From the NCBI RefSeq assembly GCF_028009165.1, contig NC_079244.1:2480001-2544000 (forward strand): 64,000 nt of DNA, read 5' to 3'. The position numbers and the translations under genes were made by a program. Shown here piece by piece: positions 50,289 to 62,912 of this stretch. Numbering within the stretch: the first letter of the stretch is position 1; each line of letters opens with the position of its first letter. The DNA comes from Akanthomyces muscarius. Its lineage: Eukaryota > Ascomycota > Sordariomycetes > Hypocreales > Cordycipitaceae. A model generated the notes under the pieces. That model ran no database searches, was not told where the DNA came from, and saw only the letters and a list, made by a program, of their open reading frames with translations.

Positions 50289-51281
50289 ATGCCCGGAGGC
50301 GTGTGTGCCGTCCTCGACTATGAGGTCGACATGATGGCCGAGTACGTTGCGGAGATGGCAACCCGTCTGGTCACCCCCGACGCCACCGTCTCTTCGCCCT
50401 TTCGCAAGTTTGTTACGCAGATTCTCACCTCGACGAGACTGCCTAGCACCACTATCCTTCTTGGCATGAACTATCTTGCTAAGCGAATCAACGCCATGAA
50501 AGGACAAGGAGGGCCCTACAAGGCATCGGAGGGCCAGGTCTGGCGCTACCTCACTGTTTCCCTTCTCTTGGGAAGCAAATTTCTCGACGACAACACCTTT
50601 CAGAATCGTTCCTGGTCCGAGGTCAGCGGCATCTCCGTCGCCGAGCTGAACTCTCTCGAGTTCGACTGGGTTCAGGCCATGCACTGGCGCCTCTATGTCA
50701 ACCTCGACCTGAGCAAGGACTACCAGGCTTGGCTCGATAGCTGGCGCGACTACCAAGACATGAAGAAGCGTCAAGCTGCTCAGGCTTCTCGCGACAGACT
50801 TGTTTCGCAGGTCCCTGCCATTGATACGGAAATCTCGCGCTACAACAGCGCCCGCCAGTCACCCAACTCGCGCTACCTCCAAGCCCAGGCCGCCGAGTAT
50901 GAGCGTTACCAGGCTCTCAAGGCTCAGCAGCAATACCAGGGTCGCGATGCTATCTGGCAGCAAAACCCATGGAGCGCTCCTCTCACCCCTCCCGACTCTG
51001 GTTATGGTACTCCAGACTATGTCATGTCTGCTACTTCCAGCAACGCGCGCTACAATGAGTGGTTCTCCAACGCTGCTACCCAGTACGCCAACCGCTACCC
51101 ACAGCCTGGTGCGCCGAGCCAGTACTATGGAAGCCGTCAGACTCCCTACCCTGCCTACCCTTTCCACCATAATGGCTGGGAGCACGGCATGGGTGATTGC
51201 GGTTGTGCCGGCTGTGCTGGCTCCATGAAGCCCCCATCATATTTTGCCGCTCCTGGTTATGGCCAACCTGTCATGGGCTAA
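50289..51281 (+). CDS. Pho80/Clg1-like cyclin (330 aa)
   Basis: Probable regulatory partner of a Pho85-type cyclin-dependent kinase. Single exon. The cyclin box spans about 12-140: AEYVAEMATRLV, then LPSTTILLGMNYLAKR, RYLTVSLLLGSKFLDDNTFQNRSW in parts, and VAELNSLEFDWVQAMHWRLYV. SKFLDDNTFQNRSW with the following ELN.LE..W is characteristic of the Pho80/Clg1 group rather than of mitotic B cyclins. The C-terminal half is polar, Gln/Tyr/Pro-rich and probably disordered, and carries a small Cys cluster (DCGCAGCAG) near 310. The ATG at 50289 is the first one in frame; a frame extending further upstream has no ATG. A very long upstream interval suggests complex transcriptional control. Clg1-like is my best label; the exact orthologue is uncertain. 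Confidence 0.85.
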   Translation: MPGGVCAVLDYEVDMMAEYVAEMATRLVTPDATVSSPFRKFVTQILTSTRLPSTTILLGMNYLAKRINAMKGQGGPYKASEGQVWRYLTVSLLLGSKFLDDNTFQNRSWSEVSGISVAELNSLEFDWVQAMHWRLYVNLDLSKDYQAWLDSWRDYQDMKKRQAAQASRDRLVSQVPAIDTEISRYNSARQSPNSRYLQAQAAEYERYQALKAQQQYQGRDAIWQQNPWSAPLTPPDSGYGTPDYVMSATSSNARYNEWFSNAATQYANRYPQPGAPSQYYGSRQTPYPAYPFHHNGWEHGMGDCGCAGCAGSMKPPSYFAAPGYGQPVMG

Positions 51282-52869
51282 ACCATTACCAGTGATTTCT
51301 TTTGTCATGACATCTACCCAGATTCTGTCACTCGTTACAACCATTTTATCATTCTTTTCTCGGTTCTACGGTATAAAAGGGTCAGGCTCATTGTGCTTTT
51401 ACGACTACGATTTCTACACGGTCTTGCCGAGGACGACTTTTTCTCTCTTCAGATACCCCCGCCACGAAAAAAGTCAAGTTATTCTCGCAAGTTGTTTTTA
51501 CTGGAGCATTTTCCACGGCTTTTTCTTCTTTTCCTTGCGCCGGAGGAGCTTGTTTTCACAATTCTGCTCCGCACAGCTCAAAAATTCTGCTGGCCCCAGT
51601 TGAGGGTGCCTCGCACACATTTCTGGCGCATCTCGTTTTTACGGTACTCGTTCATAATGGAATCTTTGGCGCACTTCGGCATTACGGCTATTTCTTATTT
51701 GCATGGGCCTCGACATCTGCGATAGATTTGGCTCAACATTTTTCCACAGCATACCTGCTTTTGACGAATTACCTGTATGGAATCCTTCACTGTGGGTTTG
51801 CATCGCATTGTTATGCTTTTATTTTTATTTTTTTAGTTCTTCTTTCGTTACACTGCGCTTCACGGATTGGATTGGCGTTTTCAACTTTTGGGCTTTTCGA
51901 ATTTCTTTCGAGCCATCAACAAAGCTTCGATCGTTATCGGCATTGCATCGTGTTTCGCATGCTCGGGAGCATTGCCATTGTTGCTTGCATCTTCGCGAGC
52001 TATTTGCATAGCAAGCCTGCTGCGAAACAAGATGTTAAATCGAATGGCATCAGTACATATTTACACAACCCGAAGCTGGGTATAACGGCGGGCAGTTGCC
52101 GCCGACAAAAAAAGGCTTGGGATATTACGAGACGTTATGCATTGCTTCCAGCGGGTTACATGGAGACTTTTGAGTCGAATTGTTTTTTATTGGTTTTGTA
52201 TGGCAATTCTTTGCATGGTACGTTGGCAGAGTGTTTTGGTACTCTTTTTGGCGTAAAGCTGTTTGAGAAGAGCCCTTTTTCTTGTTCATGAACCCTTTTT
52301 TTTTTTCACTTTTTTTTTCTAGAAAGCTTTGGCCAACGGCCGGCATTAGTAGAAAGAGGACATTATGGATTGTCTAAGCTTAATGAGGATTCATCGAGGG
52401 CTAGCAGTTGATGCTGCGACCCGACTTTCTTTCAAACAGCCAACTATTTGTTGACAGGGATACTGCTTAGGTCCAGTCAAGGGTTTGACGCACAAAAGTG
52501 TTTATAGATTAGAATCCTGTTGCATACAAAAATGGAGTTGCATCTTTACATGTCGCTATACCCTGGAAAGTGTCTCCCGCTCCTTAATCAGACAGGGCAA
52601 TAAAATTACCAATATTCTTGACGCATTCTCTGCGATTCTCATGATAATCGTGTTAGTACTTTGACAAGTTGAATGGTGCGTCGGCTAAACAGCGGGGCAA
52701 TTTGCCTAGCACTCGGCCTCTCAAGCTGTCAAGATCACATGAACATGACATTTACGACTGAAGATCCCCATCGAAGGCCCTTATTGAAGACCATTGAGAT
52801 ACCACAGAGGCCAGAAATACCAAATAAGAAGAAACAGCGAGACAAGATCGGCCGGTATTAAGCACAAAC
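51282..52869. other. Intergenic region, cyclin 3' flank, about 1.6 kb
   Basis: Strongly T-rich on the + strand to about 52320, so translations look hydrophobic without being genes. It probably contains a long 3' UTR of the cyclin and the short promoter of the gene at 52870. No RNA gene is recognised. Confidence 0.55.
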
Positions 52870-53568
52870 ATGTCTGGCCGATTCGTGTCTGGCGGCACAA
52901 TCGGCGCCGGCGACACAGAGACTGTCGACGACGGCTCTGCAGCTCCCGCGCCGGCCAGAGCGGCCAGCAAGTTGGCCGAATGGGAAAAGGTGCAGCAACA
53001 GCTCGAGGCCGACCGGCAGCGGCGCCACGACGCGCGCGTCAAGGCGGCTTCGGGTGAGGAGCGCAGCCTGTACGATGTGCTGCAGGCCAACAAGGCGGCC
53101 AAGGAAGCCGCCGCGGCGGAGGCGTCGAAGCTGACGAACCAGTTCCGGGCGCTGGACGACGACGAGGTGGAGTTTCTGGACGAGGTGGCGGCCCGGCAGC
53201 GGCAGGCCGAGGAGAGCGTGCGGCGGGAGACGGAGGAAGGACTCAAGGCGTTTCGGGCGGCGACGCGCAAGAAGGTCGAGAAGGAGGGAGTCGGGATAGA
53301 TGGAGAGGGGCAGGGGGAGGAAGAGGAGTGGGGGACGAGGAAGAGAAAGAGACGGACGGAGAGGGATGCTGGATTAGGCGTCGCGAAGAGGAAAGTGAGC
53401 GTTGGAGAGGAGGGGAAGAAGACGAAGGACGAAAAGAAGAATGAGGATGGTAATGAAGGGAAGAAGCAGGCGGAGCCAGTAAAGAAGACGGAGAAGAATG
53501 AGGATGAAGAGAAACCGAAGAAGACGGCGCTAGCATTGGTTGATTATGGCTCGGATAGCGATGAATGA
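52870..53568 (+). CDS. NIP30/FAM192A-domain protein
   Basis: Homologue of the NEFA-interacting nuclear protein NIP30 (FAM192A/PIP30), which in animals binds the proteasome activator PA28-gamma in the nucleus. Single exon, 232 residues. The N-terminal domain (about 1-115) has the family pattern: SGRFVSGGTI start, KLAEWEKVQQQLEADR, GEERSLYDVLQANKAAKEAA and NQFRALDDDEVEFLDEV. The rest is highly charged, rich in Lys and Glu with nuclear-localisation-like RKRKRR, and ends LVDYGSDSDE. Third-base G/A usage is skewed in the Lys/Glu tail but continuous with the gene. Most fungi are not known to have PA28-gamma, so its partner here is unclear. Confidence 0.88.
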   Translation: MSGRFVSGGTIGAGDTETVDDGSAAPAPARAASKLAEWEKVQQQLEADRQRRHDARVKAASGEERSLYDVLQANKAAKEAAAAEASKLTNQFRALDDDEVEFLDEVAARQRQAEESVRRETEEGLKAFRAATRKKVEKEGVGIDGEGQGEEEEWGTRKRKRRTERDAGLGVAKRKVSVGEEGKKTKDEKKNEDGNEGKKQAEPVKKTEKNEDEEKPKKTALALVDYGSDSDE

Positions 53569-53870
53569 TGGCTGGATAATTGGCGTTGTGGAGTTTCCTC
53601 ATTTACTGTGTATTTGTACATCTCACGGAGTTGTCGATACTTACCCTTTTATACTTGTGGTCTCATTCATCGAATATATTCACCGTCTCAAAATCACAGT
53701 TGGGCCGGTATACACAAGTCAAAAGTGCGCTCTTTTTATCTAACCAGTGTATATGGAGAGTGTGATGATGGTGATGGGTAATATACATGAACATGTTTCG
53801 ATCTCCCTCTCAAAACGAGGCGATGCTCTTTAATCGTACAACAAGAAAACTGCCCTCCGCTATGTTATGC
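53569..53870. other. Short convergent intergenic region
   Basis: About 0.3 kb between the NIP30-like and tim54 3' ends; only 3' flank sequence. Confidence 0.6.
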
Positions 53871-55262
53871 CTACTCGTCGTCCACATTGCCCACGTTCGG
53901 ACGCATGGGCTTGTCGGTCCAGGCCTTGACGCCCCAGCGCCACAGGCCGCGCATGCTGCCCTTGATGAAGCCCTCAATGTCCTCTTCCGGGACGACTACC
54001 TCGCGCGCGCGCGCCTCGTCCTCGGGCTGCATCTCAAACCGTCGCATGCGCTGCGTGATGCGGTCATCCACGGTCATCGGGCTCGCCCAGATCCTCTCCT
54101 TGGGCGGGCGGGCCTTTTCCTCGGGCGTGCGGGTGTCGTCATCCGGCTTGGGGGCCTCCTCGGGCATCCAGACGGACTTCTGCCAGTTGCGCTCCTCGTG
54201 CTTCAGGAGGCGCTGCTGCTCAATCTCTTGATTCTCGTCGGCCCCTTGCCAGTCGCGCGACGCAGCAAAGCACACGGCGGCGACCTCGCGGCCAATGTCG
54301 TCGGCGAGGGCGCGGCGGTTCAGGAACCACCCCAGGCGCACAAAGGTGTGGCGGAAGCCGAGACGATGCGGGAACTGCACGGCTGTGGAGGGCTGGAACT
54401 GGTTGGGGATGGTGCTGCTGAGGGACGCAGCCTCGTAGTCTTCGGGTTTGTTGTAGGGCACCGGTTGCGGCGGGCGCTTGGGCTTCTCGTCCTTTTTCTT
54501 TTCCTCCTTGTTCTCTTCTTCTGGCTCAGCAGTAGCAGCAGCATCGCCGTCCGTCTGGGTATCAGGTATCGTGACTGGCTCAGGGCTCTCGATTACAGGC
54601 GCCGGCGGGGGATCCAAGGGCCCCAGCCAACCCTCGTGCAAGCCGCGCATGTACTCCTTCCAGGCGTGGCGGCCAAAGACGACGTCGCCGTGGACGCCCT
54701 CGTACTTGGGCAGCTCGAGGCGCGTGCGGAGGTCCTCGACCACGCTCTCGCCCGTCGCGGGGAGCTCCTCGCCGGGGCGCTCCACGGAACGCCTCGTCCG
54801 CCGAATCTTCTCCGCGACGGCGGCGCGTACGTCACCCTGCTGGCGGCCCTGCACAAACTCCCAGTCGATGCCCGACGCAGCAAAGATGGGCTTGGCGTAC
54901 TCGATGAAGTGGTCCTGGGCGGCGCGCAGGCCGTCGCCGGGCGGCGCCTCGATGTAGATGGTGAGCCGGCGCGGGAGCTGGTTGGCGGCGCCAATGGGCT
55001 CGCGGGCGAGGGGCGCGACGACGCGGCGCCACTTCTCGGTCGCGCGCGTCTTTTCCCTGCGGTCGTAGATGATGGCGCCCGAGATCGTACCACAGACGGC
55101 CCAGAAGATGAGCCAATTGCGCGAAGGCAGCTTCTTGGGCAGGTTCGGCAGGCCCATCATGCGCAGCGCCGGGTTGCCGACCGGCTTGACGGGGACGGCA
55201 GGGGCCGGGACGGCGGCCGCGCCGACGGGAATGGCGGCGGGTGGTTTCGCGGGGTCCGCCAT
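53871..55262 (-). CDS. tim54: Mitochondrial inner-membrane translocase subunit Tim54
   Basis: Component of the TIM22 complex, which inserts carrier proteins into the mitochondrial inner membrane; it also affects Yme1 assembly in yeast. Single exon, 463 residues. A Pro/Ala-rich N-terminus is followed by one membrane helix at about 50-66 (NWLIFWAVCGTISGAIIYD), then a large soluble domain. Family motifs follow: REKTRATEKWRRVV, LTIYIEAPPGDGLRAAQDHF, IDWEFVQGRQQGDVR, EGVHGDVVFGRHAWKEYMRGLHEGWLGP in parts, and FRHTFVRLGWFLNRRALADDIGR near the middle. A Glu/Lys-rich insert sits around 240-265. The gene is head to head with cot1 over about 1.1 kb. Confidence 0.94.
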   Translation of the reverse strand: MADPAKPPAAIPVGAAAVPAPAVPVKPVGNPALRMMGLPNLPKKLPSRNWLIFWAVCGTISGAIIYDRREKTRATEKWRRVVAPLAREPIGAANQLPRRLTIYIEAPPGDGLRAAQDHFIEYAKPIFAASGIDWEFVQGRQQGDVRAAVAEKIRRTRRSVERPGEELPATGESVVEDLRTRLELPKYEGVHGDVVFGRHAWKEYMRGLHEGWLGPLDPPPAPVIESPEPVTIPDTQTDGDAAATAEPEEENKEEKKKDEKPKRPPQPVPYNKPEDYEAASLSSTIPNQFQPSTAVQFPHRLGFRHTFVRLGWFLNRRALADDIGREVAAVCFAASRDWQGADENQEIEQQRLLKHEERNWQKSVWMPEEAPKPDDDTRTPEEKARPPKERIWASPMTVDDRITQRMRRFEMQPEDEARAREVVVPEEDIEGFIKGSMRGLWRWGVKAWTDKPMRPNVGNVDDE

Positions 55263-56380
55263 CTCGTATCTGGGACGTTTTGAGTGAATGTTGTTCGGTC
55301 GGTCGGTCGACGGTGGTTTGGGAGGGCTGTCCGGGAGACTGAGTGACCCTTTTGCAAAAAAATAGCTGCGATAAGCATCGATAAGCTAGCCGCAAATTAC
55401 CGCGGTTCAGCCGACTTACAGTGCCGGGCCGACGGCACACATTGCTACACAGATCCAGGTTGGATCATGAAATTTTGGGCATTGGTAGCGTATTCAGCCT
55501 ACTGCAGCCGTGAACCATTTCTCGAGGCTTTACTGGTTGTTGGGGGATGAAGGTTGGGGTATACAGAAAGGCTCCAACAGGAGCATCATGAACTCCAGCT
55601 GCATATACTGGACCAAAGCGTCAAATAGATGGCACATTTTACCAACCTTGAGTTGTAGTGAAAGCCACGTAGCATGCACTTCAGCAGCACACCACCAAAA
55701 GAGTGTCCTAGACAACCACTGATTTCGACTGCTGGGCTGCCCCTGAACGACCTCATTCGTTAGCACTAGAACTGGGGGCACAGCATGGCTCCTGGATCAG
55801 TAGCGCAAAGCTCAGGATTGGCTTCTAACCGGATTGCACTTTACGCTGCCATCTTCAATTCACGAGGTAGGACAATGAATGTTTGCTACCGTATGCGTCA
55901 GTCCTCGTAAAAGCAAGCAACTAACTTGACCCAAGAGGATCCTACCGGCAAGCGCCCCCCCAATTCCTAGCCAGAGTCCTCCGCTGTTTGCCCCGCCCTG
56001 CTCGACCCTCCCCTGAACTAATAACTGACCGCCATCGCACGCGCGAGCCAGACCTCGCCTCTTACTTGGACAAGCTGCGGACGACTGCATCTCTCTGCGG
56101 TCCCTCTCGTTTCCCGTCGATTCCACCATCTGCACGGTCCCGTTCTTGCAACGAGTTAGCTTGACTCTTTCGCCATACGGCAGCTTTTGTTACCTCTACT
56201 TGATCTGCTCCCGCCAGCCGCCGCCCAACCGCTCGTCCCCCCCTTGGGCCCCGCGTTTCGCATCTCACATTTTGGGTTGCACCTTGAGCTGTCCTCTGAC
56301 GCGAGCTTTGCGGTGCTTCGCTCCCTTGTTCTTGGCGAATTTTTAGCTCCAGATCAATCTCCGATAAATTACCAGGCAAG
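55263..56380. other. Divergent promoter region, tim54 / cot1
   Basis: About 1.1 kb between divergent start codons. No extra gene is recognised. The cot1 side is pyrimidine-rich from about 56140 onward, consistent with a leader. Confidence 0.55.
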
Positions 56381-58494
<2,114 letters not shown>

Positions 58495-58947
58495 GGCTGT
58501 ACATGTGCGTGTATATAGAGGATTAGATTCCGACATTTGGGAAACAATGAAGAAGAAAGTAAACGGGTTTATAGCTGCCTGAGATGCATTGATTGTGGGA
58601 GAAGTTTTTTTTATCTAGTAGTGCCATTTGCATCAGTTTCTGTGTCTACAGGGGCGCAGTGTGCTTTCAAGGTCCTAGCATTGGTCAGCGGGAGGTAGCT
58701 ATTTAGCCGTCATTGTGATAGGTGAATCAGTGATTTGAGCACGAATATACGAGTACTGGTCAAGTTTGACAAGCCAATTTTATATGATTGCGGATACAGG
58801 CCGCATGTCATTAAGCTTCTGAATAATTTGTACACACAGAGTCCCAACGCCGAATCCATTGCCAAATGCAAAAGTGTAGTGTCCCGATTTCGCCATAACC
58901 TTTGAAAACAAAAACAGCAACCAATTCCACATGTCTGTGTATCCTCT
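58495..58947. other. Convergent intergenic region, about 0.45 kb
   Basis: 3' flanks of cot1 and the SF3A2 gene; nothing else recognised. Confidence 0.6.
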
Positions 58948-59673
58948 TCACCTAGAGGCCAGGCCCGGCGCCGCATTGAACCGCGCCTCTCTCTCCGTCA
59001 TGAACATGACCTGGACCCAAAACTCCCTCGAGTCCGGGTCCCAGAAGCAAAACTGCTTGTCCTCGCGCTTGTCGAGCTCCCTGGCCGGAATCTTGAAGCC
59101 GACCGTCTCGTACGGCTCCGCCGCGACGAGCAGATACTGGTAGTTCTTGTCCGGGTCCTCGACGCGCTGCGTAAACGCATTCATCACCTGCCACTTGGGG
59201 CTCGTCTCGGGCGTGGCCTCGGGGTACTGCAGCTGGAACAGCAGCCCTTGCTGCCGCGAGCTGGGGTCGCGCACCTTGGTGATCTTGTACCCCGGGCGGC
59301 CAATCTTGACCATGTTGCGCCGCGAGCTGTGGATGCCGGCCGCGACGGACGCGGGCAGGCCGGTCGCCGGGTCGATGCCGGCGGCGGCGGCCTTGCCCTC
59401 GCGCTGCTCGCGGGCGGCGCGCCGCGCGAGGTTGGTCTGGTGCTTCTTGCCCTGCGTGTGCGCGAGGTAGGAGCCGTCGTTCTGGTGCACCGTCAGGCAC
59501 AGGCGGCACTCGAACGTGCCGACGTGGTTCTTGAAGAAGTAGGGGTCCTTGTCGAGGTCAATCGTCTCGAGGGCGAGCTTGCGCAGGCGCTCGCGGCGGT
59601 CGGCGTTGGTGGCCGAGTGCGAGGCGACGCCGCCGCCGCCAAACTTGGAGCCGGCTCGATTTTGGTAGTCCAT
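58948..59673 (-). CDS. prp11: Splicing factor 3A subunit 2 (SF3A2 / Prp11)
   Basis: U2 snRNP protein that helps anchor U2 at the intron branch point during pre-spliceosome formation. Single exon, 241 residues. The N-terminus MDYQNRAGSKFGGGGVAS is the hallmark of the family. A C2H2 zinc finger follows with C56, C59, H72 and H78 (FECRLCLTVH...YLAHTQGKKHQ). The C-terminal half holds the SF3A2 core, including KIGRPGYKITKVRDP, GLLFQLQYPEA, PKWQVMNAFTQRVE, YQYLLVAAEPYETVGFKIP and FWDPDSREFWVQVMF in parts. Like metazoan SF3A2 it has the R-x-N-MVKIGRPGY segment, but it lacks the long Pro-rich tail of the human protein, as usual in fungi. Confidence 0.96.
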   Translation of the reverse strand: MDYQNRAGSKFGGGGVASHSATNADRRERLRKLALETIDLDKDPYFFKNHVGTFECRLCLTVHQNDGSYLAHTQGKKHQTNLARRAAREQREGKAAAAGIDPATGLPASVAAGIHSSRRNMVKIGRPGYKITKVRDPSSRQQGLLFQLQYPEATPETSPKWQVMNAFTQRVEDPDKNYQYLLVAAEPYETVGFKIPARELDKREDKQFCFWDPDSREFWVQVMFMTEREARFNAAPGLASR

Positions 59674-60257
59674 GGCGAGGACGGGGTTCTGAGATATGAG
59701 GGCTGTATATGGGACTGTCGAAGGGGTCGCTCGGGGGTGCGCGCGCGTGGGAAGGGAAAGTTGATGGATGGCGAAATTGGAGGTTTATATTTGGCGTTGG
59801 AAAAGTTGACGCCGGCGAGGCTGATGTGGGGCCTGCTGGTTGCCTGATGTCTTGTAGAGAACAAAGCGGCCTGGGCTGCTAGGAAATCTATGGGAACAGG
59901 AATGGAATCAAGAAAAATAATTCGAGGTATCATACTGAGTCAGTGAAGCTGCCTACAATTTGATCAGTATTTCACATGGTGTTGGAAGGTGCTTCCATCC
60001 CAGAGTGCTGGTGAGCTTCGCGACTTTTACACTTACGCAGGGACGCCAATAATCGCTGAAAATGCATGCAAAACAGGAACCGAGGTTGCCAATTTTTACC
60101 CCACGAAAATCTAAGCAAATTGTCTATTTAAATCAAACAAGATAGTTAAAGGAAGAGGAAAAGGAAAAAGAAACCACTGTTTGCAATATGCAGCGTATAG
60201 TAAATAACTCGTATCTGAGATGTGCCGCAGGAGAAGAAACCTGCTAACTTCATGAGC
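59674..60257. other. Intergenic region, SF3A2 promoter / SET gene 3' flank
   Basis: About 0.58 kb between two genes on the - strand. A-rich around 60140-60170; no gene is recognised. Confidence 0.6.
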
Positions 60258-62601
60258 TCAAAGCTCCAGTGTGTCGGTAAAAGTCTCTTTTTCCCCGACT
60301 AGGATAGCATACGCAGTTTCGGCGTATGTTCTCATCCTGATGGTATGGTTGGGTAGGAAAGGGTTAGTGTCAGTTCCCCGACAAATCCAGTAAAGGTTGA
60401 TAATGGCAAACAAAGCATGATGGCTGTAAGAACCCCATTTCTGAATCTCAATCACCGCTGCACTTTGATGGTTGCTTGCGGCACGCGCAGCTAGAACGAA
60501 ACCGCCAACCTCCAGAACACGAATCAGAGCAGACGCGGCTTCGACAAGATTTCCACGCCGGAAGAGTGCCATACCGAAACCAAAGTAGCCACTTTGGAGT
60601 CCAAATTTGAGAGCTCTCTGCCCGGACTTTTTGTAAGTCTTGTCAATCTGCTTTAGTAGTAGGCGCGCTCGGGTCGTATCCAAGGGCCCCGGGCGGGCCA
60701 CAAGTTCACTCAAGCTCTGTAGATTAGCTTGTCGCTGTCGCATGTCGGTCTTGGTCGTCGTCTTTTTCATCTCGCACAAGTAGCAATCGCAAGAAAAGTC
60801 CCAGTTGGCAAATTTCTGTTGAGTTGACTCATAAGTCTCCGCTGGGCTCAATGGGCGATAGAGCACCCGGAGCTCAGTGCTGGCGGGAATGTCCTCGCTC
60901 GCACGGATGATCATCATGTCGCCAATAAAGGATCGACAGCAATTGGCGACGCAAGAATGGTTCATGTACGAAGCCGTGCACCATATGCCATTGGGGGCAA
61001 GCATCAATTCTTCTCCAACTTCCTTTTGCTGCCCGCGCAGCGCGTCCTTCATATTGTCGAGTGTTGTTGGAGCGGAGGCAGAGTTCAGCGCAATGATTTG
61101 CGCGACGAGATAGCTAGTTTCTCATTAGTAAGAGCATCAGATGAAGACAAAGGACGGATGAACGTACGTATCAACTACCGGCTTGAAATCAACCTGCAAA
61201 CCCTGCGGCAGAACGGCGTAGTTGCCGTGATGCATTTCCAGAAATGAAGCGGCCGTTTCGGGCTCGTGGTAGAGCTTCTGAATGATTCGCGTCAGGTTTA
61301 GAATTTGGCCACCTATCAACGCCTTCATTGCGTGAGAATCCAGGAGAAGAATATTCTGATGCTCTTTTGTGCCGCCATCTGTATCAGTAAAGCTGTAGGA
61401 AAAAGCCTTCTCGCAGATTAAGAGCTCGCCCGCAACAACTGGTTTAGTTGTGAACAAGCCACGACCCTTTCCAGGTGATTGTCGGATCTCAACGATCTTT
61501 GAAAAAGTGGCACAGTCGACAAGTCGATCTTCGTTCTTGGATTGCTGCTGCATGTCTTTCCATTCGTAGATGCCATCGTTGCATTCTCTCAACCGGGCGA
61601 TTGTCTTGGCGATCTCGAACTGCACGTCTTTGTTGCTGGGGTACAAGGCACGCAGCTTCTGAAGCTTGGACAAGCATTCATCAAATTTTCGTAGCTGGTA
61701 CAAGCAGATGGCCTCCCGGAAAAGGCCTTTCTCAGTTGGCTGCAGCCTCGAATTCATTGCAACTGCGTCATTGAATGCCGCAGCAGGCCTTCCAAGTCGA
61801 AGGTTGACAAGAGAACGGTTGATGTACGAGATCTGAGCATCAGTGGCGGTTTCAGAACACTCGATTGCCTGTGTATATCTGTAATGATTGTTAATCTTCA
61901 GACACCTCAGAAAATGACAAAAGTCATGTTTACAGTTCCAGGGCGCTGCCCCATTCCTTCTTGTTGAAGTGGTTGTTACCTTCCAAACGTGATCCGGCAC
62001 TATCAAGCTCAATAATACGGGGCATCCAGGCTAAAGGAATACGCTCGTCATCTCCATGAAGCCAAATAACGTTGCTGACATGGTCTACTCGTAGAACATA
62101 GGCACCATCCGCGGTTTGCTTGAAGTAGGGTTCCTTCAACAGCAAGACCATTCCTTGCTTCAGTAGCTGCTGAGAAGGAATCACATTCTCCTCTGGCTGA
62201 TGATACATCTGTACAAGAATCGGGGTTTCGCGTTCATCTTCTGCAACCACCAGCAGTGCAGTCAATCGGCAAGCCTCAGTGCAATGACGCAACAGTATCT
62301 TGAGGCCGAGATGATGCGTTTCCAATGTCATTTCGGAAATGAAGATCGGTTTGAGCTCATCACTGGGACGGGCACAGGGTAGATAACGGGCTGGGAGATG
62401 TGCGGTTGAGCTCGTGGAAGCAGCACTTCTCTTGGCCTCCATGTGAGCAAAGAGCGGCGTGAAAAAGGCCGTAATCTCTGCTCGGGTGGGATAAAGCAAA
62501 ACTTTCTTGCCTGAATTTTGCTTGGATTTGAGATGTGATTCCCTCGCCTGCTGTAATAGATCCCTCAAGATCGTATTGTCGGCAACATCCTGGGAGTCCA
62601 T
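60258..62601 (-). CDS. TPR and SET domain protein (SMYD-like, 744 aa)
   Basis: Putative protein-lysine methyltransferase using S-adenosylmethionine. Exons 62601-61934, 61878-61168 and 61113-60258 give 744 residues. The first 200 residues form a region I do not recognise, with a beta-rich pattern (LILVQMYH, GMVLLLKEPYFKQ, YVLRVDHVSNVIWL). A TPR-like block at about 210-330 follows: NHFNKKEWGSALELYTQAIE, AQISYINRSLVNLRLG, LFREAICLYQLRKFDECLSKL. The SET domain starts near 345 with SPGKGRGLFTTKPVVAGELL and includes the catalytic signature YMNHSCVANC near 511 and ELRVLYRP. A post-SET Cys cluster, CDCYLC, lies near 564. No MYND zinc finger is evident within the SET domain. The C-terminus is helical. 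The closest relationship is to fungal TPR-SET proteins; the substrate is unknown. Confidence 0.85.
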
Positions 62602-62912
62602 TGCGGCGAGCGGAGCAAACTCTCAACGGAGCGAAATCTCGCAAAGAGCAGAGCAAATAGCTGACATCTGAAGATTAAGCAAAAAAGAAGCCAAGGTGTT
62701 GGGTTTACATTAACAAGTAATCTGCCCGTTTGTCTTGGTGAATGCTGGTGAGCGTTTGCAGTTCCGCTACCTAGTGAATCTCCCCGCCCGCCCCCGTTTG
62801 CGAATACCTGTTGCTAATGAAGAGAAGGGCCGCTCAGAGTTTATGCAATTGCAGTTCCATTTCAAGAGCTGGAACATTAATTCAAGATGGAGTGTATTTG
62901 AAATGCACAATC
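62602..62912. other. Short intergenic region
   Basis: About 0.3 kb between the SET gene start and the aminotransferase stop, both on the - strand. It must hold the SET gene promoter and the upstream gene's 3' end. No other feature is seen. Confidence 0.6.

Noticed and set aside
51728..52291. 187-codon hydrophobic frame after the cyclin
   Set aside because: It opens at a TTG, not an ATG. Its hydrophobicity comes from the T-rich 3' flank, and no membrane-protein family is recognisable.
53787..55283. 498-codon open frame on the + strand
   Set aside because: Antisense of tim54, again a product of codon bias. The - strand frame has clear Tim54 motifs.
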